Shown piece by piece: positions 1 to 6,490 of a DNA stretch of 9,976 nt. The notes below the pieces were generated by a model. That model saw only the letters and a program-made list of their open reading frames with translations, searched no databases and had not been told where the DNA came from. Numbering within the stretch: position 1 is the first letter of the stretch; each line of letters opens with the position of its first letter. The stretch spans positions 1 to 9,976 of the forward strand of contig CANOCD010000027.1 in NCBI GenBank assembly GCA_947564495.1. The letters are read 5' to 3'. This DNA comes from an uncultured Angelakisella sp. (GTDB lineage Bacteria > Bacillota > Clostridia > Oscillospirales > Ruminococcaceae). A program made the translations under genes and the position numbers.

Positions 1-1123
1 AGGTGATGGTCAGATGGACCAGGTTGGCGGGCATATCGGGATTATCCGGGCCGGAGCGGACCGTGGTCTCCTCCCCCACCGTCACCCCTTTGAGGACCTC
101 GGCCAGTTCCAGCAGCTTGCCCTTATCGGTGATGTTGTTGGCGCTTGCCATCCGTTCCGGGGTCATGTGGATAAGCCAGCCAGGGTGGAGGAAATCGTCC
201 CGCAGGGCCGCCTGACAGTATTTGTTGAGGGCCAAGTCCTCCTGGCTGTCGTCCAGGTAGATGTACTCCTTGTCCTCCTCGGTGAAGATGACGAAGGCGT
301 AGCCGGAGGGCTCCCCGCCGGAGTGGGCCCGGTCTTTTAGGCCCTCCCAGATGGCCTTGCTTTCGGGGTAGCCGTCCTCCACCGGGGCCATGAGGTAAGC
401 GTCCACGTCCAGGGCGTAGACGCTCTGGACCTCGTCGCCGAAAAAGCGTTTCGTCACCTGGGGCGCCAGCGCCTCGTACTTACTCATAAGCGCCTCGATC
501 TCACCGCAGCTTTCCCGGACCGCCGTGTCGGTGCCGTCAAAGATGTAGCCCTTCCCCTGGCGGGTAAAGACGACCCACTCGCCGTTGTGACCCAGGCTCA
601 CCGCCTCGTCCCCGGTGTGGACCGCCACGCGCCAGTAGCCGCCGGTGGGGGGATTCCCTGTTTCCAGGGGGGCCAGACCCGGAGCGACGGACCGCAGCAG
701 GTCCACCACCCTCCGGCTGTCCTCCGGGCTCATTTCGCCGGACCAGTAGTGGTCGTAGGGCATGGCCTCCCCGTACAGGGCCGTGATGTCCCCGGCTTTG
801 AGGTCCGTCAGCCATTGGCGGCAGGCGTCCACATCCGCCTGGGTGGTATAGCCCTGTTCCCCGGTGGGGAAGTCCCCTTCCTTCTCTTCATCCGGCGAGA
901 CCATCCGGAGCGGCACCTTCAATTCGGTGGTGTCCTCCGGGATGGCTCCCGGGGCGGATGGCTCCTCCCCGCCGCCGGAGGACGGCTCCAAGCTGGAGCT
1001 TTCCCCCGATGGCGCAGAGGGCGTTTCCTCCGGGACGGAGGGAGCCTCGGGTACGCCCTGGCAGGCAACCAGGGAGAGGATCAGGACAGCCGCCCCGAGG
1101 GCGGAGAGAATACGTTTTCCCAT
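1..1123 (-). CDS. Putative lipoprotein of unknown function (3' end beyond window)
   Basis: The minus-strand frame is open from the ATG at 1123 to the window edge: 374 codons without a stop, so the C-terminus is missing. Residues 1-21 form a lipoprotein signal peptide: positive start (MGKR), hydrophobic core, then lipobox LVAC with Cys21 as the lipidated residue. Residues 22 to about 75 are a Pro/Glu/Ser/Gly-rich linker, typical of a spacer between membrane anchor and outer domain. From about residue 85 the protein looks globular and acidic (for example GHNGEWVVFTRQGKGYIFDG, then EDKEYIYLD). I do not recognise a family; a surface or solute-sensing lipoprotein is a guess. A purine-rich ribosome binding site (AAAGGA) lies about 10 bases before the ATG. 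The gene is divergent from metA and has its own promoter at 1174-1202. The lipoprotein call is secure; the function is unknown. Confidence 0.85.
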   Translation of the reverse strand, partial: MGKRILSALGAAVLILSLVACQGVPEAPSVPEETPSAPSGESSSLEPSSGGGEEPSAPGAIPEDTTELKVPLRMVSPDEEKEGDFPTGEQGYTTQADVDACRQWLTDLKAGDITALYGEAMPYDHYWSGEMSPEDSRRVVDLLRSVAPGLAPLETGNPPTGGYWRVAVHTGDEAVSLGHNGEWVVFTRQGKGYIFDGTDTAVRESCGEIEALMSKYEALAPQVTKRFFGDEVQSVYALDVDAYLMAPVEDGYPESKAIWEGLKDRAHSGGEPSGYAFVIFTEEDKEYIYLDDSQEDLALNKYCQAALRDDFLHPGWLIHMTPERMASANNITDKGKLLELAEVLKGVTVGEETTVRSGPDNPDMPANLVHLTIT

Positions 1124-1173
1124 GGCTTTTCTTCCTTTCTTTTCTGCTGCCGCTTGGCCTGTTCTACCTTAAT

Positions 1174-1202
1174 AGTGTAGCCCTTTTCCCCTTTTCCTGC
1201 AA
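1174..1202 (-). promoter_or_regulatory. Sigma-A type promoter of the lipoprotein gene
   Basis: On the minus strand TTGCAG (1197-1202, -35) is followed by a 17-base spacer and TACACT (1174-1179, -10). Transcription would start near 1167, giving a leader of about 44 bases with the ribosome binding site. Hexamers and spacing were read by eye; there is no experimental support. Confidence 0.55.
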
Positions 1203-1233
1203 CCCCCCAAAAAATTCTCTCCCCGGCGGCCCC

Positions 1234-1262
1234 TTGCTTTTCCCGCCCCCATTCCCTATAAT
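1234..1262 (+). promoter_or_regulatory. Sigma-A type promoter of metA
   Basis: TTGCTT (1234-1239) and a perfect TATAAT (1257-1262) are separated by exactly 17 bases. Transcription would start near 1269, leaving about 26 untranslated bases. That is too short for a SAM riboswitch or T-box leader, so control of metA, if any, must act at initiation or elsewhere. The -35 box lies 31 bases from the -35 box of the divergent lipoprotein promoter. Confidence 0.65.
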
Positions 1263-1294
1263 AAGGTAAGAATCAAAAAAGGCGGTGCTTTTTC

Positions 1295-2215
1295 ATGCCC
1301 ATCCGTATCCCCAATACCCTCCCCGCCGCCGCTGTGCTGGAGCGGGAAAACATCTTTCTGATGAAGGAGGACCGGGCGGCCCACCAGGACATCCGGCCCC
1401 TCCGCATCTGCATCCTCAACCTGATGCCCAAGAAGATCGAGACCGAGACCCAGCTGCTCCGGCTCCTGGGCAACTCCCCCCTCCAGGTGAACATCGACCT
1501 GATGCAGGTCTCCAGCCACCAGTCCAAGAACACCGCCGCCGACCACCTCCTCCACTTCTACCACACCTTCGACCAGCTGCGGGGGGAGCGGTTCGACGGG
1601 CTCATCATCACCGGGGCCCCGGTGGAACAGATGCCCTTCGAGGAGGTGGACTACTGGCCCGAGCTTGCCGAGATCATGGACTGGAGCAAGACCCACGTCT
1701 ACTGTACCCTCCACATCTGCTGGGGGGCCCAGGCGGGGCTGTGGCGGCACTACGGCGTCCAGAAGCGGCCCCTCCCGGAAAAGCTGTTTGGCATCTTCCG
1801 CCACCGGACCCTCCACCCTGACCATCCCCTCACCCGGGGGTTCGACGAGGAATTTCTGGCCCCCCACTCCCGGCATACCACGGTGGACGAGGAGGAGGTG
1901 GCCCGGCTGCCCCAGCTGGAAATTTTGGCCGACTCCCCCCGGGCGGGGCTCTACCTGGCGGCCCGGAAGGACGGGCGGCAGGTCTTTGTCACCGGCCACT
2001 CGGAGTACGACCGGGAGACCCTCCAAGGGGAGTACCGCCGGGATCTGGACCGGGGGCTCCCCATCCGGATGCCGGAAAACTACTACCCGGATAACGACCC
2101 TGGCCGCCCCCCGGCCTTCCTCTGGCGGGGCCACGCCAACCTCCTTTATGTCAACTGGCTCAACCATGTTTACCAGGACACCCCCTACGATCTGGAAAAA
2201 CTCTGTACCTTTTAA
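1295..2215 (+). CDS. metA: Homoserine O-acetyltransferase (MetA family)
   Basis: MetA transfers an acyl group from acyl-CoA to the hydroxyl of L-homoserine, the committed step to methionine in the cytoplasm. The 306-residue protein is full length for the family and begins with the typical [11 protein letters not shown]. The known catalytic residues fall at their standard positions: nucleophile Cys142 in [10 protein letters not shown], and His235 and Glu237 in TGHSEYD. Position 111 (GAPVEQ) is Glu. In the family, Glu here goes with acetyl-CoA (Bacillus cereus enzyme) and Gly with succinyl-CoA (E. coli enzyme), so the older name homoserine O-succinyltransferase is probably wrong for this protein. 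An AAGGCGGTG ribosome binding site sits seven bases before the ATG. The gene has its own promoter and appears monocistronic, since the next gene has a separate promoter. Identification is very secure; acyl-donor choice is inferred from one residue. Confidence 0.96.
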   Translation: MPIRIPNTLPAAAVLERENIFLMKEDRAAHQDIRPLRICILNLMPKKIETETQLLRLLGNSPLQVNIDLMQVSSHQSKNTAADHLLHFYHTFDQLRGERFDGLIITGAPVEQMPFEEVDYWPELAEIMDWSKTHVYCTLHICWGAQAGLWRHYGVQKRPLPEKLFGIFRHRTLHPDHPLTRGFDEEFLAPHSRHTTVDEEEVARLPQLEILADSPRAGLYLAARKDGRQVFVTGHSEYDRETLQGEYRRDLDRGLPIRMPENYYPDNDPGRPPAFLWRGHANLLYVNWLNHVYQDTPYDLEKLCTF

Positions 2216-2245
2216 TACAAAGTATTGGATTTTTCCAGCGGGGGA

Positions 2246-2266
2246 CCCAGGGATTTCCATCCCGGG
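2246..2266. repeat. Inverted repeat after metA
   Basis: CCCAGGGAT and ATCCCGGGG flank a TTCC loop, giving a nine-position stem with one mismatch. It could end the metA transcript or slow polymerase before the next promoter. No T-run follows on either strand, so I do not call it an intrinsic terminator. Confidence 0.4.
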
Positions 2267-2270
2267 CCTA

Positions 2271-2299
2271 TAGCAACCTTCACCCTTTTCTGCTATAAT
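2271..2299 (+). promoter_or_regulatory. Extended -10 promoter of the Smr/DUF3810/PIN unit
   Basis: TATAAT at 2294-2299 is preceded by TGC (2291-2293), forming an extended -10 element. The -35 region 17 bases upstream (TAGCAA, 2271-2276) matches the consensus in only three positions, as is usual for extended -10 promoters. The predicted start near 2306 puts the AGGAGGG ribosome binding site (2307-2313) at the very 5' end of a roughly 14-base leader. Confidence 0.6.
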
Positions 2300-2319
2300 G
2301 TGACATAGGAGGGAACAAC

Positions 2320-2655
2320 ATGACCGTTGTGAACCTGGAGGCCGGGATGCCCACGGTGGCCACCGCCAAAAGCCTCCTCAGCCAGTCCCTTCGCACCGCC
2401 AAGGCCACCGGGACCCACCTGGTGAAGCTGATCCACGGCTACGGCTCCACCGGAAAGGGCGGGGCCATCCGGGCCGCCGTCCGGCGGGAACTGGAGGAGC
2501 GCCAGCGCCAGGGGCAAATTCTCTGCTACATCCCCGGGGACGAGTTCTCCCCCTTCTACGAGAACGCCCGACAGGCGGTGTACAAGTACCCGGAGCTGAC
2601 CAAGGACCGGGACTACACCCGGACCAACCAGGGCATCACCATCGTGGTTTTATGA
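2320..2655 (+). CDS. Stand-alone Smr-domain protein
   Basis: This 111-residue protein is a single Smr (small MutS-related) domain, a nucleic-acid binding fold found at the end of MutS2 and in SmrB-type ribosome rescue nucleases. The signature is clear: LVKLIHGYGSTGKGGAIR at residues 34-51, with the conserved HG at 39-40 and a Gly-rich loop. After it come a helix (AAVRRELEER), the conserved IPGDEF segment (71-76), and a final hydrophobic strand GITIVVL. The N-terminal position where Smr nucleases carry LDLHG reads VNLEAG (4-9), so the His of that motif is missing. This suggests nucleic-acid binding without, or with altered, cleavage activity. An AGGAGGG ribosome binding site lies six bases before the ATG. 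It is the first gene of a probable operon, with 30 bases to the next gene. Domain assignment is strong; the cellular role is not known. Confidence 0.88.
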   Translation: MTVVNLEAGMPTVATAKSLLSQSLRTAKATGTHLVKLIHGYGSTGKGGAIRAAVRRELEERQRQGQILCYIPGDEFSPFYENARQAVYKYPELTKDRDYTRTNQGITIVVL

Positions 2656-2685
2656 CCTCTATCTACGGCTGAAAGGGGGGACCTT

Positions 2686-3804
2686 GTGAAAAAGCTGCAT
2701 ACCCTCTGCGCCGTTTTCTGCGGCCTGCTGCCCCTGTGGCTGCTCCTGGCCTGGCTGGCCCGGGGGAACCCCGACCTCACCGAGGCTTGGTATGCCCAAC
2801 AGTTCTACCCCGCCTGGGCGGGGGCCTTTCTCACGGTGACCTCCCCCCTGCCCTTCTCCCTGGCGGAGGTGCTGGTCATTCTTGCCATCCTGGTTGGGAT
2901 CTTCTGGCTGGCCTGTTTCTTTTTGGATATGGTCCGGGGGAAGGACAAGCGCCTCCGGACAGCGGTCCACTACCTGATCTACGGCGTCGGGGCCTGTTCC
3001 TTTGTGCTGATGCTCTTCCTCCTGGGGGGCGGCTTCAACTACTACCGCCACAGCTTCACCCAGATGAGCGGCCTGGCCCCCCGGGCCAGCGAAGTGGAGC
3101 AGCTGGCCCTTCTCTGCGAGGAACTGGTGGCCGAGGCCAACCGGTTCCGGGAGGCCCTCCCCCAGGACGGGGCGGGGGTGAGCCTCCTGACCGGGTCCCC
3201 CCGGGAGACCGCCGTCACCGCCCGGGAAAGCTACCGCCTTTTGATGGAGCAGAGCCCCCAGTGGGCGGGGTACTTCGACCTCAGCGCCCGGTGCCTGCCC
3301 AAAAAGGTGTTCTTCTCCGAGGCCATGTCCTATATGGAGATCGTGGGGGTGTTCACCCCCTACACGGTGGAGGCCAACGTCAACTTCCACACCACCGACT
3401 TCGACATCCCCTTTGCCGCCTGCCACGAGCTGGCCCACATCAGCGGATTCATGCGGGAGGACGAGGCCAACTTCCTGGCCTACGCCGCCTGCCGCTCCTC
3501 GGGGGACCCCTTCTTCCGGTACAGCGGGGCGGCCACCGCCCTCATCCACGCCGGCAACGCCCTTTACGGCAAGGACCCGGACCGCTACGCCCGGGTGATG
3601 GAGGGGGCCTGCGACGGCCTCCGACGGGACTTCGCCGCCAGCTCCGCCTACTATAAAGAGCACCACACCAGCTTCGGGGAGTTTTCCACCAAGGTCAACG
3701 ATACCTATCTAAAGGTGAACAGCCAGCCCCAAGGGGTGGCCACCTACGGCAGGATGGTGGACCTGCTGCTGGCGGACTACCGGGTCCGGCACAACATAGA
3801 CTAG
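2686..3804 (+). CDS. DUF3810 family membrane protein, putative zinc metallopeptidase
   Basis: A 372-residue protein starting at GTG, chosen because AAAGGGGGG lies five bases upstream and the sequence then reads MKKLHT into a hydrophobic helix. Membrane segments are at about 5-25, 59-82 and 97-116, followed by GFNYYR (116-121) as in DUF3810 proteins. The rest is a soluble domain. CHELAHISGF places a zinc-peptidase HExxH at 247-251 (His247, Glu248, His251). The following REDEANFLAYAA supplies acidic residues (Glu258, Glu260) that could give the third zinc ligand. The pattern is that of gluzincin-type peptidases, but activity is not shown for this family as far as I know, and no substrate can be named. 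It sits between the Smr and PIN-like genes, 30 and 19 bases apart, so it is probably co-transcribed with both. Family assignment is confident; peptidase function is inferred from the motif. Confidence 0.85.
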   Translation: MKKLHTLCAVFCGLLPLWLLLAWLARGNPDLTEAWYAQQFYPAWAGAFLTVTSPLPFSLAEVLVILAILVGIFWLACFFLDMVRGKDKRLRTAVHYLIYGVGACSFVLMLFLLGGGFNYYRHSFTQMSGLAPRASEVEQLALLCEELVAEANRFREALPQDGAGVSLLTGSPRETAVTARESYRLLMEQSPQWAGYFDLSARCLPKKVFFSEAMSYMEIVGVFTPYTVEANVNFHTTDFDIPFAACHELAHISGFMREDEANFLAYAACRSSGDPFFRYSGAATALIHAGNALYGKDPDRYARVMEGACDGLRRDFAASSAYYKEHHTSFGEFSTKVNDTYLKVNSQPQGVATYGRMVDLLLADYRVRHNID

Positions 3805-3823
3805 AGACAAGAAGGACATAACA

Positions 3824-4474
3824 ATGGTATTTCTCATCGACTACGAAAACGTCAAGAACCCCGGGATGATGGGCACCGAGTTCCTCCAGGCCGGGGACCA
3901 CGTCATCATCTTTTACAGCACGGCGGCCCCCAACATGGAGGAGCGGCGGCTGGCGGACATCAAGGCCAGCGGCTGCCGGTTCCAGATCTGCAAGCTCATC
4001 AAGGTCCGCAAGAACGCCCTGGACTTTTACATCGCCGCCCGCCTGGGGGAGCTCTGGGGCGGGGGCTACCGGGGCAACGCCGTCATCATCAGCAAGGACG
4101 ACGGGTTCCACTCCCTGGCGGATTACGGCGGCCACTGGATCAACCCCCAGCGCCGGGTGCTGGTGAGCGAGAGCATCGAGCGGGGCATCGTCAGCGCCAA
4201 CGAGCCCGACGCCCGGACCGCCCGGGTGCGGCAGAAGCTCAAGAGCCTGGACATCGGGGCCTTCTATTCCGCCTACGCCGAGGGCCTGCGCCTGCGGAAG
4301 ATGCTGGACGAGGCTTTCGCCGACACCCAGTTTTTGGACCGCACCGGGGAGATGGAGACCATCCTCCGCAGCGGCAAGACCCCCAAGGTCATCTACCTGG
4401 ACACCCTGCGGAAGTTCGGCCGCAAGGACGGGCTGCTCATCTACAAAAAGCTGAAGGACTGCGCCGATTTCTGA
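3824..4474 (+). CDS. PIN/NYN-like domain protein, putative ribonuclease
   Basis: The 216-residue protein opens with the beta-strand and acidic motif FLIDYENVK (Asp6, Asn9). It continues with VIIFYST, then KNALDFYIAARLG (Asp67) and AVIISKDDGF (Asp92, Asp93). These evenly spaced acidic residues after short strands match the metal-binding site of PIN/NYN-fold nucleases, which usually cut single-stranded RNA. Residues from about 120 onward form a less conserved, helix-rich C-terminal part with many Lys/Arg, possibly for RNA or partner binding. No antitoxin gene accompanies it, so a classic toxin-antitoxin role is unlikely. AAGGA lies eight bases before the ATG. It is the last gene of the Smr/DUF3810/PIN unit and is followed at once by a strong terminator. 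The fold call is good; substrate and process are unknown. Confidence 0.8.
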   Translation: MVFLIDYENVKNPGMMGTEFLQAGDHVIIFYSTAAPNMEERRLADIKASGCRFQICKLIKVRKNALDFYIAARLGELWGGGYRGNAVIISKDDGFHSLADYGGHWINPQRRVLVSESIERGIVSANEPDARTARVRQKLKSLDIGAFYSAYAEGLRLRKMLDEAFADTQFLDRTGEMETILRSGKTPKVIYLDTLRKFGRKDGLLIYKKLKDCADF

Positions 4475-4483
4475 TATGACCGC

Positions 4484-4535
4484 AAAAAGCCCATAGGGAC
4501 CCGTTGGTTTACAACAGGTCCCTATGGGCTTTTTT
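4484..4535. terminator. Bidirectional intrinsic terminator between convergent genes
   Basis: A perfect 13-bp GC-rich stem (4489-4501 with 4517-4529) is flanked by AAAAA on the left and TTTTTT on the right, extending the pairing to 18 bp. Within the loop GTTG and CAAC can also pair around GTTTA. The A-run/T-run symmetry lets it end both the PIN-like transcript from the left and the DUF4173-like transcript from the right, whose stop codon lies just beyond it. Confidence 0.93.
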
Positions 4536-4546
4536 ACCGGGCTGGC

Positions 4547-6232
4547 TCACCCCGCCGTTTCCTTTTCCGTCAGCGGGACAAACCACCGGGTGAGGCTCCG
4601 GGCCCTGGCACGGTCCAGGTTCCAGTGGGCGAAGCCGCTGTAATACCGGGCCTCGGTGGAGGTATTGGCGTATCGCCCCACCCCCGCCAGCAGCCGCTCC
4701 AGCTCCGGCAGGACGGGGGAGTTTTCCTTGGCGGCCTCCCGCTCCCACAGGGCGTAAAGCTCCGGGACGGCGGCTTCGGCGCTGTCCCGCAGGGCCCCGT
4801 AGGAGATGGCCGAGGCGTCCCCCAGGTTTTCATACCGCCAGATGGCGTTTTTCACCACCATCCCGTCCACGTCCATCCAGACCAGGAGGAGGAACAGGAC
4901 GCAGAAGGAGGCGGCGGCCCGCCGTGTCAACGAAATCTCCCGGAATTGCGCCAGGAGCAGCAGCCCGAAGATCACCGCCAGCAGCGCCATGAACCAGGTG
5001 GTACAGACCCGGAGCCAGGTCACCCCGCAGCATTGGATGTACAGTCCCATTTTGCAGAGGGCCAGGGCGATGAGGAGCAGGGTCTGGCAGCAGAGAACGC
5101 TATGGAAGATCCGTGTCGCCACGGAGGGCCGCCGGTCGGGTTCGTCCAGGAGGAGGCGGACCCCCACCAGGACCAAAAGGTTCACCACCGATACCCGGCA
5201 GAGCTCGAAGAAGCCCTCCCGGGCGAACTGGGAGTAGTCGTAGGGGGTCAGGGCCCGCCCCCGGGCGAAGGTCACCAGCTCCGCCGCCCCGGTGACGAAG
5301 AAGAGGGCGTAGATGACGCAGAGCACCGCCAGAAGGGCGTAGGCCGCCGCCCTGGGCAGGACCCGGCACCGCCGGGCGGATTCCTCCAGCTTTTCCCGGG
5401 TGAAGGTCCCGGTGTACCGTTTGTGCTGGCAGCCGTAGAGCAGCCCGAAGAGGTAGAAGGCGGTCGGGATGGCAAAGAGGGTGTTGGGGGAAAGGATGGT
5501 CTCCAGACTCACCAGCTCCCCCAGCTCCTTCATCAGCTTGCCGAAGCCCGCCGCCACGGTGGAAAGCTCGGCGCAGACGAACCACAGCACCGGGAAGGAG
5601 CAGAGGAGGGCCAGCCCCCCGGTGAGGAGGTTCTTCCCCAGGCGGGTCTTGGCGAAGGTGTTCTTCACCACGCTCCCCCAGCAGCCAAAGTTCTGGAAGG
5701 GGACGATACAGAAGTGGTTCCAGAGGTCGGCGGCCAGGAAGTCCCCCAGCCGGTCCTCCACCCGGGTCCCGTTAAGGGCCGCCACCCAGTAGACGGTGAC
5801 CGCCATGAGGAAGAGGAGGTTCAGCCAGGAGAGGAGCCCGTTTTCCCGCAGGGGGAAACTGAGAGCGGAAAGGAGCATCACCCCCAGCCAGAGGAAGGAC
5901 CCCCGGGGGATCGAGAGCCCTCCGCAGCGGCGGTAAAGGAGGGTCATCCCGGCGAAGGCGGCGGTGAAGAGAAACATCCCCAGGCCCAGGTACCCCGTCC
6001 AGGCCAGGCGGAGGAAGGCCCAGGCGGCGAAATACAGGGCCAGGGCCAGTCCCCCGTCGTGGAGGGCGGCGGGCACCGCCTCCCGGGGCGGGGGCGGGGC
6101 GAACTGCCAAGGCTCGGTCCCCGGGACGGGGCGGGCCGCCGGGGGCTGGGGGGACTGGGGGATATAGGGCGTTTGGGGCGTGGCGGAGGAAGCGGGCGCC
6201 GGGGCGTCCGAAAAATATCGGTTCTCGTTCAT
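4547..6232 (-). CDS. DUF4173/DUF4153-type multi-pass membrane protein
   Basis: A 561-residue protein. Residues 1-58 are a cytoplasm-like Pro/Ala-rich tail (QSPQPPAARP, APPPPRE). About eleven hydrophobic segments follow (roughly 60-78, 82-100, 112-128, 135-153, 204-222, 251-268, 295-316, 345-362, 378-397, 408-428, 440-456). A soluble C-terminus from about 460 holds ENLGDASAISYGALRDSAEAAVPEL. The segments YSQFAREGFFEL (333-344) and MGLYIQCCGVTWLRV (395-409) resemble hallmarks of the DUF4173 family, which includes many Firmicute membrane proteins of unknown function. I prefer DUF4173 to the related DUF4153 but cannot run a profile. The gene begins 10 bases after the XRE regulator stop, so it is translated from the same message. 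Its ribosome binding site is weak (GAGTGAGG overlapping the upstream stop), suggesting translational coupling. The terminator at 4484-4535 closes the operon. No function can be assigned. Confidence 0.85.
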   Translation of the reverse strand: MNENRYFSDAPAPASSATPQTPYIPQSPQPPAARPVPGTEPWQFAPPPPREAVPAALHDGGLALALYFAAWAFLRLAWTGYLGLGMFLFTAAFAGMTLLYRRCGGLSIPRGSFLWLGVMLLSALSFPLRENGLLSWLNLLFLMAVTVYWVAALNGTRVEDRLGDFLAADLWNHFCIVPFQNFGCWGSVVKNTFAKTRLGKNLLTGGLALLCSFPVLWFVCAELSTVAAGFGKLMKELGELVSLETILSPNTLFAIPTAFYLFGLLYGCQHKRYTGTFTREKLEESARRCRVLPRAAAYALLAVLCVIYALFFVTGAAELVTFARGRALTPYDYSQFAREGFFELCRVSVVNLLVLVGVRLLLDEPDRRPSVATRIFHSVLCCQTLLLIALALCKMGLYIQCCGVTWLRVCTTWFMALLAVIFGLLLLAQFREISLTRRAAASFCVLFLLLVWMDVDGMVVKNAIWRYENLGDASAISYGALRDSAEAAVPELYALWEREAAKENSPVLPELERLLAGVGRYANTSTEARYYSGFAHWNLDRARARSLTRWFVPLTEKETAG

Positions 6233-6242
6233 CTTTCTTGCC

Positions 6243-6473
6243 TCACTCTTTCTCGCCGGGGGAGGGCTCCTCCGGCCTGTATTCCAGGATGTCGGCGGGC
6301 TGGCAGTCCAGGGCCCGGCAGATCATCTCCAGGGTGGAAAAGCGGACGGCCTTGGCCTTGTTGTTCTTCAGGATGGAGAGGTTGGCGGGGGTGATGCCGA
6401 CACGCTCCGAAAGCTCCCCGGCGGAGATCTTCCGCTTCGCCATCACCACGTCCAGATTTACCAGGATAGCCAA
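6243..6473 (-). CDS. YozG-type small XRE-family HTH transcription regulator
   Basis: A 76-residue protein made almost wholly of one Cro/C1-type helix-turn-helix. It opens MAILVNLDVVMAKRKISAGE; then SERVGITPANLSILKNNKA (22-40) is the HTH, FSTLEMICRALDCQPADIL (45-63) the supporting helices, and an acidic Pro-rich tail ends the protein. The start is TTG at 6473: AGGAGG (6482-6487) lies eight bases upstream, and the translation then begins MAI-VNLD-MMAKRK as in relatives. The ATG at 6443 would cut off the first ten conserved residues. The frame stays open further upstream, but only as a shadow of the DUF2975 gene. The gene lies 17 bases after DUF2975 and 10 before the DUF4173-like gene. DUF2975/YozG pairs recur in Firmicutes, and I recall yoaS-yozG in B. 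subtilis as an example. It probably regulates its own operon. Confidence 0.92.
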   Translation of the reverse strand: MAILVNLDVVMAKRKISAGELSERVGITPANLSILKNNKAKAVRFSTLEMICRALDCQPADILEYRPEEPSPGEKE

Positions 6474-6481
6474 AGGGACCC

Positions 6482-6487
6482 CCTCCT
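6482..6487 (-). promoter_or_regulatory. Ribosome binding site that fixes the TTG start of the XRE gene
   Basis: A perfect AGGAGG on the minus strand lies eight bases before TTG at 6473, entirely within the 17-base gap after the DUF2975 stop codon. Its placement makes sense only for the TTG start. Confidence 0.75.
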
Positions 6488-6490
6488 CTC

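Noticed and set aside
14..340. Plus-strand open frames at 3-215, 14-340, 587-1180 and 864-1269
   Set aside because: They lie antisense to the lipoprotein frame, which has a signal peptide, lipobox, ribosome binding site and promoter.
2214..2234. Small hairpin AATAC-AAA-GTATT overlapping the metA stop, followed by TTTTT
   Set aside because: A five-base AT-rich stem separated from the T-run by GGA is too weak for an intrinsic terminator.
1256..2260. A 334-codon minus-strand open frame opposite metA, and a similar one opposite the DUF3810 gene (2659-3666)
   Set aside because: Both are shadows of well-identified plus-strand genes and have no protein-like features.
4625..6394. A 589-codon plus-strand open frame opposite the DUF4173-like gene
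   Set aside because: The translation is Pro/Gly/Glu/Gln repeats without any domain pattern, while the minus strand gives a coherent membrane protein with a start and operon context.
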